Of a DNA stretch of 64,000 bases, positions 33,172-43,200 are shown one piece after another; position 1 is the stretch's first letter; each line of letters opens with the position of its first letter. The notes beneath the pieces were generated by a model. It did no database searches and was not told the DNA's origin. It worked only from the letters and a program-made list of their open reading frames with translations. The position numbers and the translations under genes are program-made. Location of the stretch: positions 372,001-436,000 of the forward strand of contig NZ_AP019547.1 in the NCBI RefSeq assembly GCF_013168275.1, read 5' to 3'. Origin of the DNA: Candidatus Nitrotoga sp. AM1P (GTDB lineage Bacteria > Pseudomonadota > Gammaproteobacteria > Burkholderiales > Gallionellaceae).

Positions 33172-34227
33172 CTATGAGTAAGAAATCAAGGATGATAGAT
33201 TGCTGGCTGAGTCGGCATTGCGCAAAGCATCTTCCTTGGTGATCTCCCCATTTTTATATAGCTTGTACAAGGCCTGTTCAAAGGTCTGTGAACCGGACGA
33301 TACACTTTGATCGATCGCATCACGAATTTTGTCGAGCTCATCATTTTTAATCAGCTCCGAGATCAGTGTTGTATTGAGTAACACTTCTACGGCAGGTACC
33401 AACGTGCCGTGTACGTTAGGTACCAAACGTTGTGAAATCACTGCCCGTAAGCTCATTGCCATATCGGCGAGTACGGCTCGACGTGTATCTTGTGGGAAGA
33501 GATTTACGATACGGTTCAACGTATGGTAGCTATTATTGGCGTGCAGCGTGGACAGGCACAAATGGCCGCTCTGGGCAAAAATCAATGCATGTTTAAACGT
33601 TTCACGATCCCGTATTTCACCAATCATTAGCACATCGGGTGTCTCGCGCATGGCATTTTCCAGGGCATTGCCATAGGAAAGCGTGTCGGTACCGATTTCA
33701 CGCTGATTAACAATGGATTTATTGTGCTGAAACAGGTATTCAACAGGGTCTTCAATGGTCAGAATATGGCCGGTGGCAGTGTTGTTGCGATGCTTAATCA
33801 TGGCCGCCATTGTGGTGGATTTCCCCGAACCAGTTGCACCCGCAACCAATATAAGGCCACGCTTTTCCATAATGAGTTGGTTTAAAATGGGTGGCAGATT
33901 CAGTTCCGCGACGTTAAGAATACTGAACCGAATATAACGAATGACCATCGAAATACTGCCTCGTTGGCGGAAAATATTGACCCGATAATTTCCGGCATCC
34001 AAGACCCGATAGGAAAAATTCATTTCCATGCTGGATTCGAAGGCCGTGATTTGCTCGGGTGTCATTATTTCATAGGCGATGCGCTCAATCGTTTCGCTAT
34101 CAAGTTTCTCTGTGTTTATTGGCATAACCACGCCATTGATTTTGATGTTGATCGGTGCACCAGCGGAGAAAAAAAGATCAGAAGCCTGTTTGTCAGCAGC
34201 TAACTGCAAAAAAGGTGTAATGACCAT
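33172..34227 (-). CDS. pilU: Type IV pilus retraction ATPase PilU
   Basis: Hexameric secretion-type ATPase of the PilT/PilU group. N-terminal PAS-like domain (FLQLAADKQASDLFFSAGAP), Walker A GATGSGKSTTMAAM, Asp box ILTIEDPVEYLF, Walker B PDVLMIGEIRD and His box GHLCLSTLHANN. The C-terminal extension and QKxxVNQREIG-type variant (SIVNQREIGTDTLSY) fit PilU better than PilT. pilT is not in the window, and the gene sits among dap genes. Confidence 0.88.
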   Translation of the reverse strand: MVITPFLQLAADKQASDLFFSAGAPINIKINGVVMPINTEKLDSETIERIAYEIMTPEQITAFESSMEMNFSYRVLDAGNYRVNIFRQRGSISMVIRYIRFSILNVAELNLPPILNQLIMEKRGLILVAGATGSGKSTTMAAMIKHRNNTATGHILTIEDPVEYLFQHNKSIVNQREIGTDTLSYGNALENAMRETPDVLMIGEIRDRETFKHALIFAQSGHLCLSTLHANNSYHTLNRIVNLFPQDTRRAVLADMAMSLRAVISQRLVPNVHGTLVPAVEVLLNTTLISELIKNDELDKIRDAIDQSVSSGSQTFEQALYKLYKNGEITKEDALRNADSASNLSSLISYS

Positions 34228-34254
34228 AAATTTCCCCCGGGGTTAAATCAGGCT

Positions 34255-35091
34255 TTAAATTCCGCGTAGCAATTCATTAATGCCGACTTTTGCCCGAGTT
34301 TTGGCATCTACTTTCTTTACGATTACGGCGCAATACAAGCTATAACTACCATCCTTGGAGGGCAGGTTGCCGGACACGACCACCGAGCCTGCTGGTACGC
34401 GACCATAATGCACTTCGCCAGTTTCACGATCAAAAATCTTGGTGCTTTGCCCGATGTACACACCCATCGAAATGACTGCGCCTTCTTCTACAATCACGCC
34501 TTCGACAATTTCCGAGCGCGCACCGATGAAGCAGTTGTCCTCGATAATGGTCGGGTTGGCCTGCACTGGTTCCAGCACACCACCGATGCCGACTCCGCCA
34601 CTTAAATGAACATTCTTTCCAATCTGCGCGCAAGAACCAACCGTCGCCCAGGTATCCACCATCGTACCTTCATCTACATAAGCGCCAATGTTGACGTAAG
34701 AAGGCATCAAGACCACGTTCTTGGCTATAAATGAACCCTTGCGCGCCGCAGCGGGTGGCACTACACGGAAGCCACCCTCGCGAAAATCGCGTGAGTTGTA
34801 GTCGGCAAACTTGGACGGTACCTTGTCGTAATAATTGGTAAAGCCGCCCTTGATGAAAGCATTGTCTTCCATGCGGAAAGACAATAGCACTGCTTTTTTC
34901 AGCCATTGATGGGTTACCCACTGACCCTCTATTTTTTCCGCCACTCGCAGAGTACCGTGGTCGAGGTGGCCGATAACAGTGTCCACTGCCTCTTTCAGTT
35001 TTGCATCTACGTTGCGGGGTGTAATTTCGGCACGGCGTTCAAAAGCGGGTTCGATGATCTGTTGCAGTTGTTCCATGATTTTCCTAGTCAA
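34255..35091 (-). CDS. dapD: Tetrahydrodipicolinate N-succinyltransferase
   Basis: Trimeric left-handed beta-helix acyltransferase of the succinylase lysine pathway. Hexapeptide repeats cover about residues 110-220 ([40 protein letters not shown]). 278 residues. Overlaps dapC by 8 bases, so the pair is co-translated. Confidence 0.96.
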   Translation of the reverse strand: MTRKIMEQLQQIIEPAFERRAEITPRNVDAKLKEAVDTVIGHLDHGTLRVAEKIEGQWVTHQWLKKAVLLSFRMEDNAFIKGGFTNYYDKVPSKFADYNSRDFREGGFRVVPPAAARKGSFIAKNVVLMPSYVNIGAYVDEGTMVDTWATVGSCAQIGKNVHLSGGVGIGGVLEPVQANPTIIEDNCFIGARSEIVEGVIVEEGAVISMGVYIGQSTKIFDRETGEVHYGRVPAGSVVVSGNLPSKDGSYSLYCAVIVKKVDAKTRAKVGINELLRGI

Positions 35092-36271
35092 GTTTGCGGG
35101 TAAATTCGGCGATACGTTGCGCTGCTTCCATAGTTTCGCTCAGCTCTGCTACCAAGGCGATGCGGATAAAATTTTCGCCTGGATTTACGCCATGTGCATT
35201 ACGCGCCAGAAAACTGCCGGGCAGCACTGTGACATTATAGTCTCGATGCAGATATTGCGCGAAGCGGGTGTCAGCTATGGGCACGCGCAGCCACAGATAA
35301 AAACTGGCATCCGGCAGCGCTACCGGCAACACGGGTTTCAGAACGCTGATAACCTGTGAGAACTTCTCCGCATACAGGCGGCGGTTTTCGGCGACATGTT
35401 CTTCATCCTGCCAGGCGACGGCGCTGGCGGCTTGCACTGCCGGGTTCATGGCGCAGCCGTGGTAAGTGCGATACAGCGTAAACTTCTCTAGCACTGTTGC
35501 GTCGCCTGCCACAAAACCGGAACGCATGCCGGGTACGTTAGAGCGCTTGGACAGGCTGAAAAAAGACACCAGATTGCGGTAATCGCTGCGTCCCAGTTGT
35601 TGCGCTGCTTGTAGCGCACCGAGCGGCGGCGTATCGAAATAGATTTCGGAATAGCATTCGTCTGCGGCGATGATAAAGCCGTAACGGTCGGCCAGATCGA
35701 ATAGTGTCTTCCATTCTGCAAGTTTAATTACACGCCCGGTCGGATTGCCAGGCGAGCACACATATATAAGCTGTGTGCGCTGCCAAACTTCTTGCGGCAA
35801 TTGATCAAAATTCAACGCGTAGTTATCTTCCGGCAGAGTGTTGAGGAAATAGGGCGTGGCACCAGCCAGTAGAGCTGCGCCTTCATAAATCTGATAGAAC
35901 GGATTAGGACAAATTACGGTGGGGTTGTCACACGTACGGTCAATCACCGCCTGGGCGAAAGCAAACAGCGCCTCCCGACTGCCGTTCACTGGCAAGACTT
36001 GTGATTTTGCATCCAGCGCAGGAAGATCATAACGTTGCGCAAACCAGCTGGCAATGCTGCCACGCAGCGCGTCACTCCCTGCGGTTGTGGGATAATTCGA
36101 AAGTCCCGCCAGATTGGCACTTAATGCGTCACTAATGAATTGCGGCGTGGCATGCTTGGGTTCCCCGATGTGCAGGCTGATAGGCCGGTAGGCTGGGTTA
36201 GGTATAACTGAGCTAAATAAATTGGCGAGTTTCTGGAACGGGTAAGGCTGTAGACGATCAAGATCAGGATT
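35084..36271 (-). CDS. dapC: Succinyldiaminopimelate transaminase
   Basis: PLP-dependent class I/II aminotransferase, about 395 residues from [16 protein letters not shown]. The PLP Lys lies in [30 protein letters not shown] and [11 protein letters not shown] are the other fold marks. The adjacent dapD and nearby dapE support the DapC assignment over other aminotransferases. The GTG at 36301 would add 10 residues and is less likely. Confidence 0.93.
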   Translation of the reverse strand, partial: NPDLDRLQPYPFQKLANLFSSVIPNPAYRPISLHIGEPKHATPQFISDALSANLAGLSNYPTTAGSDALRGSIASWFAQRYDLPALDAKSQVLPVNGSREALFAFAQAVIDRTCDNPTVICPNPFYQIYEGAALLAGATPYFLNTLPEDNYALNFDQLPQEVWQRTQLIYVCSPGNPTGRVIKLAEWKTLFDLADRYGFIIAADECYSEIYFDTPPLGALQAAQQLGRSDYRNLVSFFSLSKRSNVPGMRSGFVAGDATVLEKFTLYRTYHGCAMNPAVQAASAVAWQDEEHVAENRRLYAEKFSQVISVLKPVLPVALPDASFYLWLRVPIADTRFAQYLHRDYNVTVLPGSFLARNAHGVNPGENFIRIALVAELSETMEAAQRIAEFTRKLD

Positions 36272-36320
36272 CATAATTTTTTGTTTAAGCTGAATAGGCA
36301 CAATTATAAAGGTGTAGCGA

Positions 36321-37205
36321 GTGGCATCAAAACAAAAAATTTTGTCGGTGATAGGCTTGTTAAGTGGTGCCTTGGTGTGGGGACTGATGTGGTATCCCTA
36401 TCGCGCATTACACAACATGGGGGTAGGCGGTGAATTGTCTACGCTGCTCAGCTATTGTATGGCGATGATATTAGGCTTACTGTTCCTGGGGCCGATATGG
36501 CGCGAGTTACGAGTTGCCGGGTGGCTGAGTATTGTGTTGATGGCGAGTGCGGGCTGGACCAATTTAGGCTATGTGCTGGCGGTGTTGGATGGCGAAGTAA
36601 TGCGCGTACTACTGCTGTTCTATCTTGCGCCATTGTGGACGGTGATCTTTTCGCGCTGGCTGCTCGGTGAAAAATTAAATCGTTACGGCTACGCCATTAT
36701 CGCGCTGTCACTGGGTGGTGCGCTCGTTATGCTGTGGGATATGCAGTATGGTTTGCCACTGCCGCAAAATCAGGCGGAATGGATAGGTCTTTCAGCGGGG
36801 ATTAGTTTTGCTTTGATGAATGTAATTGTGCGTCGTACGCAGCACCTGAGCGTGAATTTTAAAGTGACCAGCGTGTGGTTTGGCACGATACTCTTCACCA
36901 TGGTGTTGCTGTTGTATCAGGGTAATGCCATAGCACAATGGCAGAGTATTCCATCCGATGCATGGTGGCTGCTATGGCTGATTGGATTGGTTGTATGCGT
37001 CATTAGTTTTGCTGTGCAGTACGGACTGACTTATCTGCCCGCCAATCAGGCGATTGTTCTGCTTCTATCCGAGCTGGTGTTTGCTGCCGTATCCTCGTAT
37101 TTATTGGCGGATGAGGAAATGGGACTGCGGGAAATTATCGGTGCAGCGCTGATTGTTTCGGCCAGCTTGCTGTCTGGAAAATGCACATCACACAACGGAA
37201 AGTAA
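36321..37205 (+). CDS. EamA/DMT-family exporter
   Basis: 294-residue permease with two EamA halves and about 10 hydrophobic helices (GALVWGLMWYPYRALHNMG at the start; YLPANQAIVLLLSELVFAAVSSYLLADE near the end). Family members export amino acids or metabolites; the YddG-type aromatic amino acid exporters are similar in layout. Substrate not known. GTG start at 36321; divergent from dapC and followed after 16 bases by tmk. Confidence 0.85.
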   Translation: MASKQKILSVIGLLSGALVWGLMWYPYRALHNMGVGGELSTLLSYCMAMILGLLFLGPIWRELRVAGWLSIVLMASAGWTNLGYVLAVLDGEVMRVLLLFYLAPLWTVIFSRWLLGEKLNRYGYAIIALSLGGALVMLWDMQYGLPLPQNQAEWIGLSAGISFALMNVIVRRTQHLSVNFKVTSVWFGTILFTMVLLLYQGNAIAQWQSIPSDAWWLLWLIGLVVCVISFAVQYGLTYLPANQAIVLLLSELVFAAVSSYLLADEEMGLREIIGAALIVSASLLSGKCTSHNGK

Positions 37206-37221
37206 TTTTTTGGGGCGATAA

Positions 37222-37830
37222 TTGAATAAGGCAAAATTTATTACCTTTGAAGGAGTAGACGGGGCAGGTAAGAGCACCCATCTGGCCTGGTTTGCCGAGG
37301 CCTTGCGCAAACGCGGCAAAGAAGTGCTTGTAACGCGTGAGCCGGGTGGTACACCCTTGGGTGAATGTCTGCGCGACATTCTGCTAAACCAACCTATGCA
37401 CGCAAAAACAGAGGCTCTGTTAATGTTCGCCGCTCGCTTTGAACATATCGAGCAGGTTATCAAGCCAGCTTTGCAACGGGGAATTTGGGTAGTATCCGAC
37501 CGATTTAGCGATGCCAGTTTTGCCTATCAGGGCGGGGGCAGAGGGTTGAAGGTGGCAAAGCTGGAACAATTGGAATGCTGGGTACATGAAAATTTTCAGC
37601 CGGATTTGACATTGCTGTTTGACCTTCCGGTTGAGGTGGCACGCCAACGACTCTCGAAAAATATAGCGTTGGATCGCTTCGAGCAGGAAAAAGACAGCTT
37701 TTTCAAGAAGGTGCGGCAAGCTTATCTGGAGCGATGTAAGAAACATCCAGATCGCTTCGTGTTGATTGATGCTACCCAAACACCAGAGCAAGTTAAAGCA
37801 AACTTAGAGAAAGCAATTCTATCAATTTGA
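37222..37830 (+). CDS. tmk: Thymidylate kinase
   Basis: Phosphorylates dTMP to dTDP. P-loop [11 protein letters not shown] (about residues 9-19), DR-Y/F motif [19 protein letters not shown], and [11 protein letters not shown] before the lid. 202 residues. The start is TTG at 37222. The usual downstream partner holB is absent; the defence-like cluster begins 99 bases later. Confidence 0.95.
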   Translation: MNKAKFITFEGVDGAGKSTHLAWFAEALRKRGKEVLVTREPGGTPLGECLRDILLNQPMHAKTEALLMFAARFEHIEQVIKPALQRGIWVVSDRFSDASFAYQGGGRGLKVAKLEQLECWVHENFQPDLTLLFDLPVEVARQRLSKNIALDRFEQEKDSFFKKVRQAYLERCKKHPDRFVLIDATQTPEQVKANLEKAILSI

Positions 37831-37871
37831 TAATAATTGATATTTAAATTATTAACTTCACGGGTTCTGGC

Positions 37872-37919
37872 GCATTAGCAAGGCCCTGCCAAAGATCCTG
37901 ATGGTGGCATTGCTAATGC
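37872..37919. other. Hairpin upstream of the SLOG-like gene
   Basis: Arms GCATTAGCAA (37872-37881) and TTGCTAATGC (37910-37919) pair perfectly, and an inner TGCCA/TGGCA stem extends the hairpin with one internal loop. It lies 10 bases before the ATG at 37930, just after tmk. There is no T tract, so it is more like a translational control element or a repeat end than a terminator. Confidence 0.4.
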
Positions 37920-37929
37920 GACAGAGCCT

Positions 37930-38523
37930 ATGCCAACTATGCAAAGTAAATCTGTAGAAACTATTCCCGATAAAGTATTTCTCTTTAGCGGACACATGAT
38001 TGATGCACCTGATCGCAAGTCGCCCCGTTTTCCAGCAGATAAAGAGCCTGTCGCGAAGGCAGCTATTTCGGATCTGCTGGATTGTTTGCACTTGGGACCT
38101 AGGGATATTGCGATCTGCGGAGGTGCGTGCGGTGGAGATTTGTTGTTTGCCGAGGCCGCGCTGAAGCTCGGAGCAAAGCTGGAAATTTATTTGCCATTCG
38201 ACGAGAAGAGGTTCTTTGCTGAGTCAGTGGACTTTGCTGGCAACGACTGGCATACACGTTTCCTTGATGCAAAATCTCGTGCAGACCTGCACATTATGGC
38301 TGACGAGCGTAACTTGCTTGCGCATGGTGAAAGCCCTTTCGAGCAGAACAATTTATGGATGCTTGAACGCGCGCTCCGCTTCGGCAGTAAAAAACTTGAG
38401 TTTATTTGTCTGTGGAACGGCCAAGGAGGTGATGGTCCTGGCGGAACACACCATCTAATGCAGGAAGTCCAGCTTCAAGGTGGCCAGACGCACTGGTTGA
38501 ACACGACAACACTATGGAATTGA
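37930..38523 (+). CDS. SLOG-like Rossmann protein, possible nucleotide-signal sensor
   Basis: 197 residues, soluble. VFLFSGHMIDAPD at the start, then DIAICGGACGGDLLFAEAALKLGAKLEIYLPFDE, a Rossmann-like glycine-rich segment resembling LOG/SLOG nucleotide-binding folds, then NNLWMLERALRFG and FICLWNGQGGDGPGGT. SLOG domains in Thoeris ThsA and in other conflict systems bind NAD-derived or nucleotide signals; that link is by fold resemblance only. It is followed after 153 bases by the patatin gene in the same direction and faces the TIR-nSTAND gene, suggesting a joint defence role. The assignment to SLOG is moderate. Confidence 0.6.
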   Translation: MPTMQSKSVETIPDKVFLFSGHMIDAPDRKSPRFPADKEPVAKAAISDLLDCLHLGPRDIAICGGACGGDLLFAEAALKLGAKLEIYLPFDEKRFFAESVDFAGNDWHTRFLDAKSRADLHIMADERNLLAHGESPFEQNNLWMLERALRFGSKKLEFICLWNGQGGDGPGGTHHLMQEVQLQGGQTHWLNTTTLWN

Positions 38524-38676
38524 AAAGGCCATTTTCAATATGGTTAAACCATTTGATTTCATTATAGAAAAAATAGAGTTTTTTGTGTGGTTATCAAATT
38601 CCGTTTCTGTTTACAGCCTTGGTGCGCAGCATCTTGCTTCGTATCAACATATAACCGACTAACAAAGGATATTTAA

Positions 38677-39840
38677 ATGAACGATGTCTTAGTGACCCGC
38701 ATGCAATCCCCAGGACCCAAAAAGATCCTCTCCTGCGATGGAGGAGGAATTCTGGGACTAATCTCAGTGGAAATTCTGGCCAAAATGGAAGACGACCTAC
38801 GTGCCAAACTTGGCCGGGAGGCTGAATTCGTGTTGGCCGATTATTTCGACTTCGTGTGCGGCACCAGCACCGGCGCCATCATAGCTGCCTGCATTTCTGC
38901 AGGAATGTCGATGGCCCGCATCCGAGAGTTCTATGTGGAAAGTGGCCAGGAGATGTTCGACAAGGCTTTCTTGCTTAAGCGGCTGAACTACAAGTACAAC
39001 GACGAGCCGCTGGCCCGGAAATTGCGCGGCGAACTGAGCAAAGCCCTTGGTGACGACATTACGCTGGGTAGTCCAGGATTACGCACGCTGTTGATGATGG
39101 TACTACGTAATGCTACAACCGACTCTCCTTGGCCGTTGACCAATAATCCGTTTGCTAAATACAACGAGCGTTCGCGCAAAGACTGCAATCTTCAACTGCC
39201 GTTATGGCAATTGGTGCGTGCCAGTTCTGCTGCCCCGGTTTACTTTCCGCCGGAGGTAATAACACTAGGTGAAGGCTCACAGAACCCATACACCTTCATT
39301 TTCGTAGATGGCGGCGTAACCACATACAACAATCCGGCATTTCTTGCATTCCAGATGATCACAGCACACCCCTACGCAGTAAATTGGAAAACCGGAGCCG
39401 ACAATCTATTGATCGTTTCAGTCGGCACCGGTGGTGTAGCAATGTCCAATTCCGAACTGAAAGCCGGAAACATGAATTTGTTCTACAACGCCACCTCGAT
39501 TCCCACTGCGCTGATGAATGCCGCGTCGGCAGGGTGGGATATGGCATGTCGCAGTCTCGGTGACTGTCGACACGGTGGACCAATTGACCGCGAGTTTGGT
39601 GACATGGTCGGTTTGACGAAAGATGGCAAGGTCAATTCTACGATACCCAAACTCTTCACTTATATGCGTCACGACCCGGATGTCTCGTTGGAAGGTCTTA
39701 AATCGCTTGGCTTAGGGGATTTAGACCCCAAGCATGTACAAACCTTGGATTCGGTAGACTACATGTTGGAGATCCAGAAGGTTGGCGCGGCTTACGCACA
39801 GCAGCACGTGCACATTGAACAGTTTGCGCCGTTCGCCTGA
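38677..39840 (+). CDS. Patatin-like phospholipase (candidate defence effector)
   Basis: 387 residues with a complete patatin catalytic set: oxyanion DGGGILG (21-27), nucleophile elbow GTSTG (Ser64) and catalytic Asp in FVDGGV (Asp211). No signal peptide, so cytoplasmic. CapV-type patatins in CBASS and patatin effectors of other abortive-infection systems degrade the cell's own membrane on activation; this one has similar size and CDGGGI(L/R)G start. No cyclase gene is next to it, which argues against standard CBASS. AAAGGA precedes the ATG. Its neighbours are the SLOG-like gene and the convergent TIR-nSTAND-WD40 gene. Confidence 0.88.
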   Translation: MNDVLVTRMQSPGPKKILSCDGGGILGLISVEILAKMEDDLRAKLGREAEFVLADYFDFVCGTSTGAIIAACISAGMSMARIREFYVESGQEMFDKAFLLKRLNYKYNDEPLARKLRGELSKALGDDITLGSPGLRTLLMMVLRNATTDSPWPLTNNPFAKYNERSRKDCNLQLPLWQLVRASSAAPVYFPPEVITLGEGSQNPYTFIFVDGGVTTYNNPAFLAFQMITAHPYAVNWKTGADNLLIVSVGTGGVAMSNSELKAGNMNLFYNATSIPTALMNAASAGWDMACRSLGDCRHGGPIDREFGDMVGLTKDGKVNSTIPKLFTYMRHDPDVSLEGLKSLGLGDLDPKHVQTLDSVDYMLEIQKVGAAYAQQHVHIEQFAPFA

Positions 39841-39924
39841 AAGGGGGTATCTATGTAGTAATGCTGGCAATAATGCGTCCGATCAAATTCAAGGAGGGGT
39901 TTCAATCAAATCCTATGGCAGGGG

Positions 39925-40203
39925 GTGCAGGCGGCTGCAGAATTTCTCCAGGAGAGGCGAATAGGACAACAAGGTTCAGCTGATTCTTCTTGCCCTGTAA
40001 TCAGTGAGTATCGAGAAAGCTATGCCAACAGAGTGCGCTTCATTGTCAAGGGAAGGGAGCAGGCAATCATGGTTGATGCAACTGGCGAGTCAGGTGCACG
40101 GTCATGGGCTTATTGGGTAATTCGTGTGACTACCCATCGCAGACATCATTACCGATCCATGACTCCGGAAGGATTCTCGCCGCAGAAACATCTGCCGGGG
40201 TGA
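39925..40203 (+). CDS. Uncertain ORF or gene remnant after the patatin gene
   Basis: A frame open from 39874 (GTG at 39925) reads WQGVQAAAEFLQERRIGQQG...YRESYANRVRFIVKGREQAIMVDATGESG, which looks protein-like up to about 40125. It then runs antisense into the end of the TIR-nSTAND-WD40 gene. A good AAGGAGGGG at 39890-39898 leads instead to an ATG at 39915 in another frame, which stops after 22 codons. This may be a frameshifted third gene of the patatin operon, or chance. Confidence 0.28.
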   Translation: MQAAAEFLQERRIGQQGSADSSCPVISEYRESYANRVRFIVKGREQAIMVDATGESGARSWAYWVIRVTTHRRHHYRSMTPEGFSPQKHLPG

Positions 40204-43200
40204 GGGTGCGAATATTGCCATGAAGCTTTTTAAGGCAGACCTCGGCAATCAGCTCATCAGGCCGCTCAAATGTTGACCAATAAAGATTCCATAACTGCGC
40301 CGACTTGTCCTGCGATGCCGTAACCACACGCTTGCCGTCGAGGCTGAAGCTGGCGGAGGTGACAGCATCGCCATGCGTCATCGGCATGCCCATGGCCTTA
40401 CCAGTCTCAGCGTCCCAGACGCGTGCTGTGTGGTCTCTTGAAGCCGTGACCACACGCTTACCGTCAAAGCTGAAACTGGCGGAGTAAATAGCTCTGTCAT
40501 GCGTCATCGACACGCCTACGGCGTTGCCGGTCTCAGCATCCCAGACGCGGGCCGTGTTGTCCTGCGACGCTGTGGCCACACGCTTGCCGTCGGACGCCGT
40601 GACCACATACTTGCCGTCGGGGCTGAAGCTGACACTGTTGATCCTGCTTTCATGGGTCATTTCCAAGCTCACGGCCATTCCGGTTTCACTGTCCCAGACA
40701 CGAGCTGTATCATCTGACGCTGTGACCACCCGCTTGCCACTGGGGCTGAAGCTGGCGAAAGTGACCATGTCGCCATGCGTCATCGGCACGCCTACAACCT
40801 TACCGGTTTCAGCGTCCCAGACACGGGCTGTCTTGTCATTCGACGCTGTCACCACACGCTTGCCATCGGGACTGAAGCTGGCGCTGTTGACCCAGCCGAC
40901 ATCATGCACCATCGGAACGCCAAGAGCCTTGCTAGTCTCAGCATCCCAGATGCGTGCCGTCTTGTTCCGTGAAGCCGTGACCACACGCTTACCGTCGTGG
41001 CTGAAACTGGCGGAGTTAACAGCACTGTCATGCGCCATCGGCGCGCCCACGACCTTGCCGGTCTCAGCGTTCCAAACACGGGCCGTGTGGTCACTTGACG
41101 CCGTGACCACATACTTGCCATCAGGACTGAAGCTGGCGGAGTTGATCGTACTGTCATGCTTCATCGGTGCGCCCACAGCATTGCCGCCATCGCCATCCCA
41201 GATGCGGGCTGTTTTATCCCACGACGCCGTGACCACACGCTTGCCGTCGGGACTGAAGCTAGCGAAAGTGACCATGTCGCCATGCGTCATTGCCACGCCC
41301 ACGGCATTGCTGGTTTCAGTGTCCCAGACTCTGGCCGTCATATCGTCTGACGCCGTGACCACCCGCTTTCCATCGGAACTGAAGCTGGCAATATTAACCT
41401 GCCTATCATGCTTCATTGGTAGGCCTACGGCCTTGCCAGTTTCAGCGTTCCAGACGCGGGCCGTCTTATCATTCGACGCCGTGACCACACACTTACCGTT
41501 GGGACTGAAGCTGGCGGAGTTGATCGGCAAATCATGCTCCATCGGCGCGCCCACAGCCTTACCGGTCGTAGCGTCCCAAATGCGCGCCGTCTTGTCTTCT
41601 GATGCTGTGACTACATACTTTCCATCGGGACTGAAGCTGGCAGTTTTAATCCATTCTTTATGCTCCATCGGCGCGCCCAGGACCTTGCCAGTCTCAGCGT
41701 TCCAAACACGGGCCGTGTGGTCACTTGACGCCGTGACCACATGCTTGCCATCAGGGCTGAAGCTGGCGGAGTTAATCGTATTGTCATGCCTCATCGACGA
41801 CCCCACAGTCTTACCGGTTTCAGCGTCCCAGACGCGGGCCGTCATGTCCCACGACGCGGTGACCACATGCTTGCCATCAGGGCTGAAGCTGGCGCTGTTG
41901 ACCCTGCTGTCATGGGTCATCGGTAGGCCCACGGTCTTGCCAGTCTCAGCGTCCCAGACGCGAGCTGTGTCATCTGACACCGTGACCACACGCTTGCCGT
42001 CGGGGCTGAAGCTGGCGGAAATAACTTCGGCATCATGCATCATCGGCATGCCCACGGTCTTGCCAGTCTCAGCGTCCCAGACGCGCGCCGAGCAGTCTCT
42101 CGACGCCGTGACCACACACTTGCCGTCAGGACTGAAGCTGGCGAAGTTCACCCTATCCTTATGGTTAGCAAAAATCGTGTGTAAGGTACTTGACTCGGCT
42201 GCTCTCACTAATACAGCTATAGCAGATGGATGTGCGGGATGCAGAAAGGACACCTTTGCAGCCAACACCGCTAACCGAAGGCTTTGGTCGAAATGGTCAG
42301 CGTCTGCCGCGGCCTCAGCTGCACTGGTCAGCAGCAGCGACGTCTGCATACTCAACTCCCGCAACTGATTCTCACGTTCTTCCAATTCTCGCTTATCGCG
42401 CTGGCGGCAGGCTGCCAGATACTGTCCGTCAACAGGCTCGAAGCGGCCGGCAAGCCGCTTATCGGAAAACATAGCCTCGGCTGCATCAAGCCGGTGAGCG
42501 GTGTGTACAAGGAATACTTTATCCAGATCGCCTCGGAGCCAGTCGTGGGCAGATCGACGAATCAATTCGGATGCAGACAAGGCCTCGGCAAACTCACGCA
42601 GCCAACGCTCCAGCATGCCCCATTGCCGCAGCAAGGCCTCGTGTGCCACTTCAACCACCTCGACCGGTTCACCACCGTCGGTCACGCGGCGGACATCCGT
42701 CAGTAGCAGCCGCTGTTCGATCAGGCGCGACACCAGGGCGTCGGCTTGCGGTAATTCCTGGCGCAAGCTTGCTCGCAAGGCCACCCGGCGCTTCCAGTTC
42801 CCCGTGTCGGGGTCCACGGTGGCGATATAGGGAAAGATCTGCTGCAACAGGCGTTCTTGCTCGTCCCGCTGAGCGGGAATGGCCGGTTCCTGGCCCGGAC
42901 GCTCGAAAGCGTGCCCCACCGCCGCACCGATGACGCCCCGGACACCGCCGAGCTTCTGGTATTCCTCGTATCCGATCCGCGTACCCTGGGCAGTGGTGAA
43001 TTCGCGGTACAGCCATTCCAGTGTCAAGGCCAGTAGCGGCAGGGCATCCGCCCCCTGGGCATCCTGGATCAGCTGTTCGGTGAGCTCCGGGGTGATGACC
43101 AGTGATTTGACAGTTTCGGTGTGCCGCCTGGCCGGACCTTCGATCACGGCCTTGAATTCCGACACCGGCATGGCAGGCAGACTGAACAGCACGGGTGACA

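Noticed and set aside
38677-39840. Standard CBASS operon (CapV)
   Set aside because: The patatin matches, but no CD-NTase cyclase or Cap2/Cap3 gene is within the window.
40524-42368. 614-codon open frame on the plus strand
   Set aside because: It is antisense to the WD40 array; the repeat period is a multiple of three, so all frames stay open. Its translation is a repetitive Ser/Thr/Leu string without domains.
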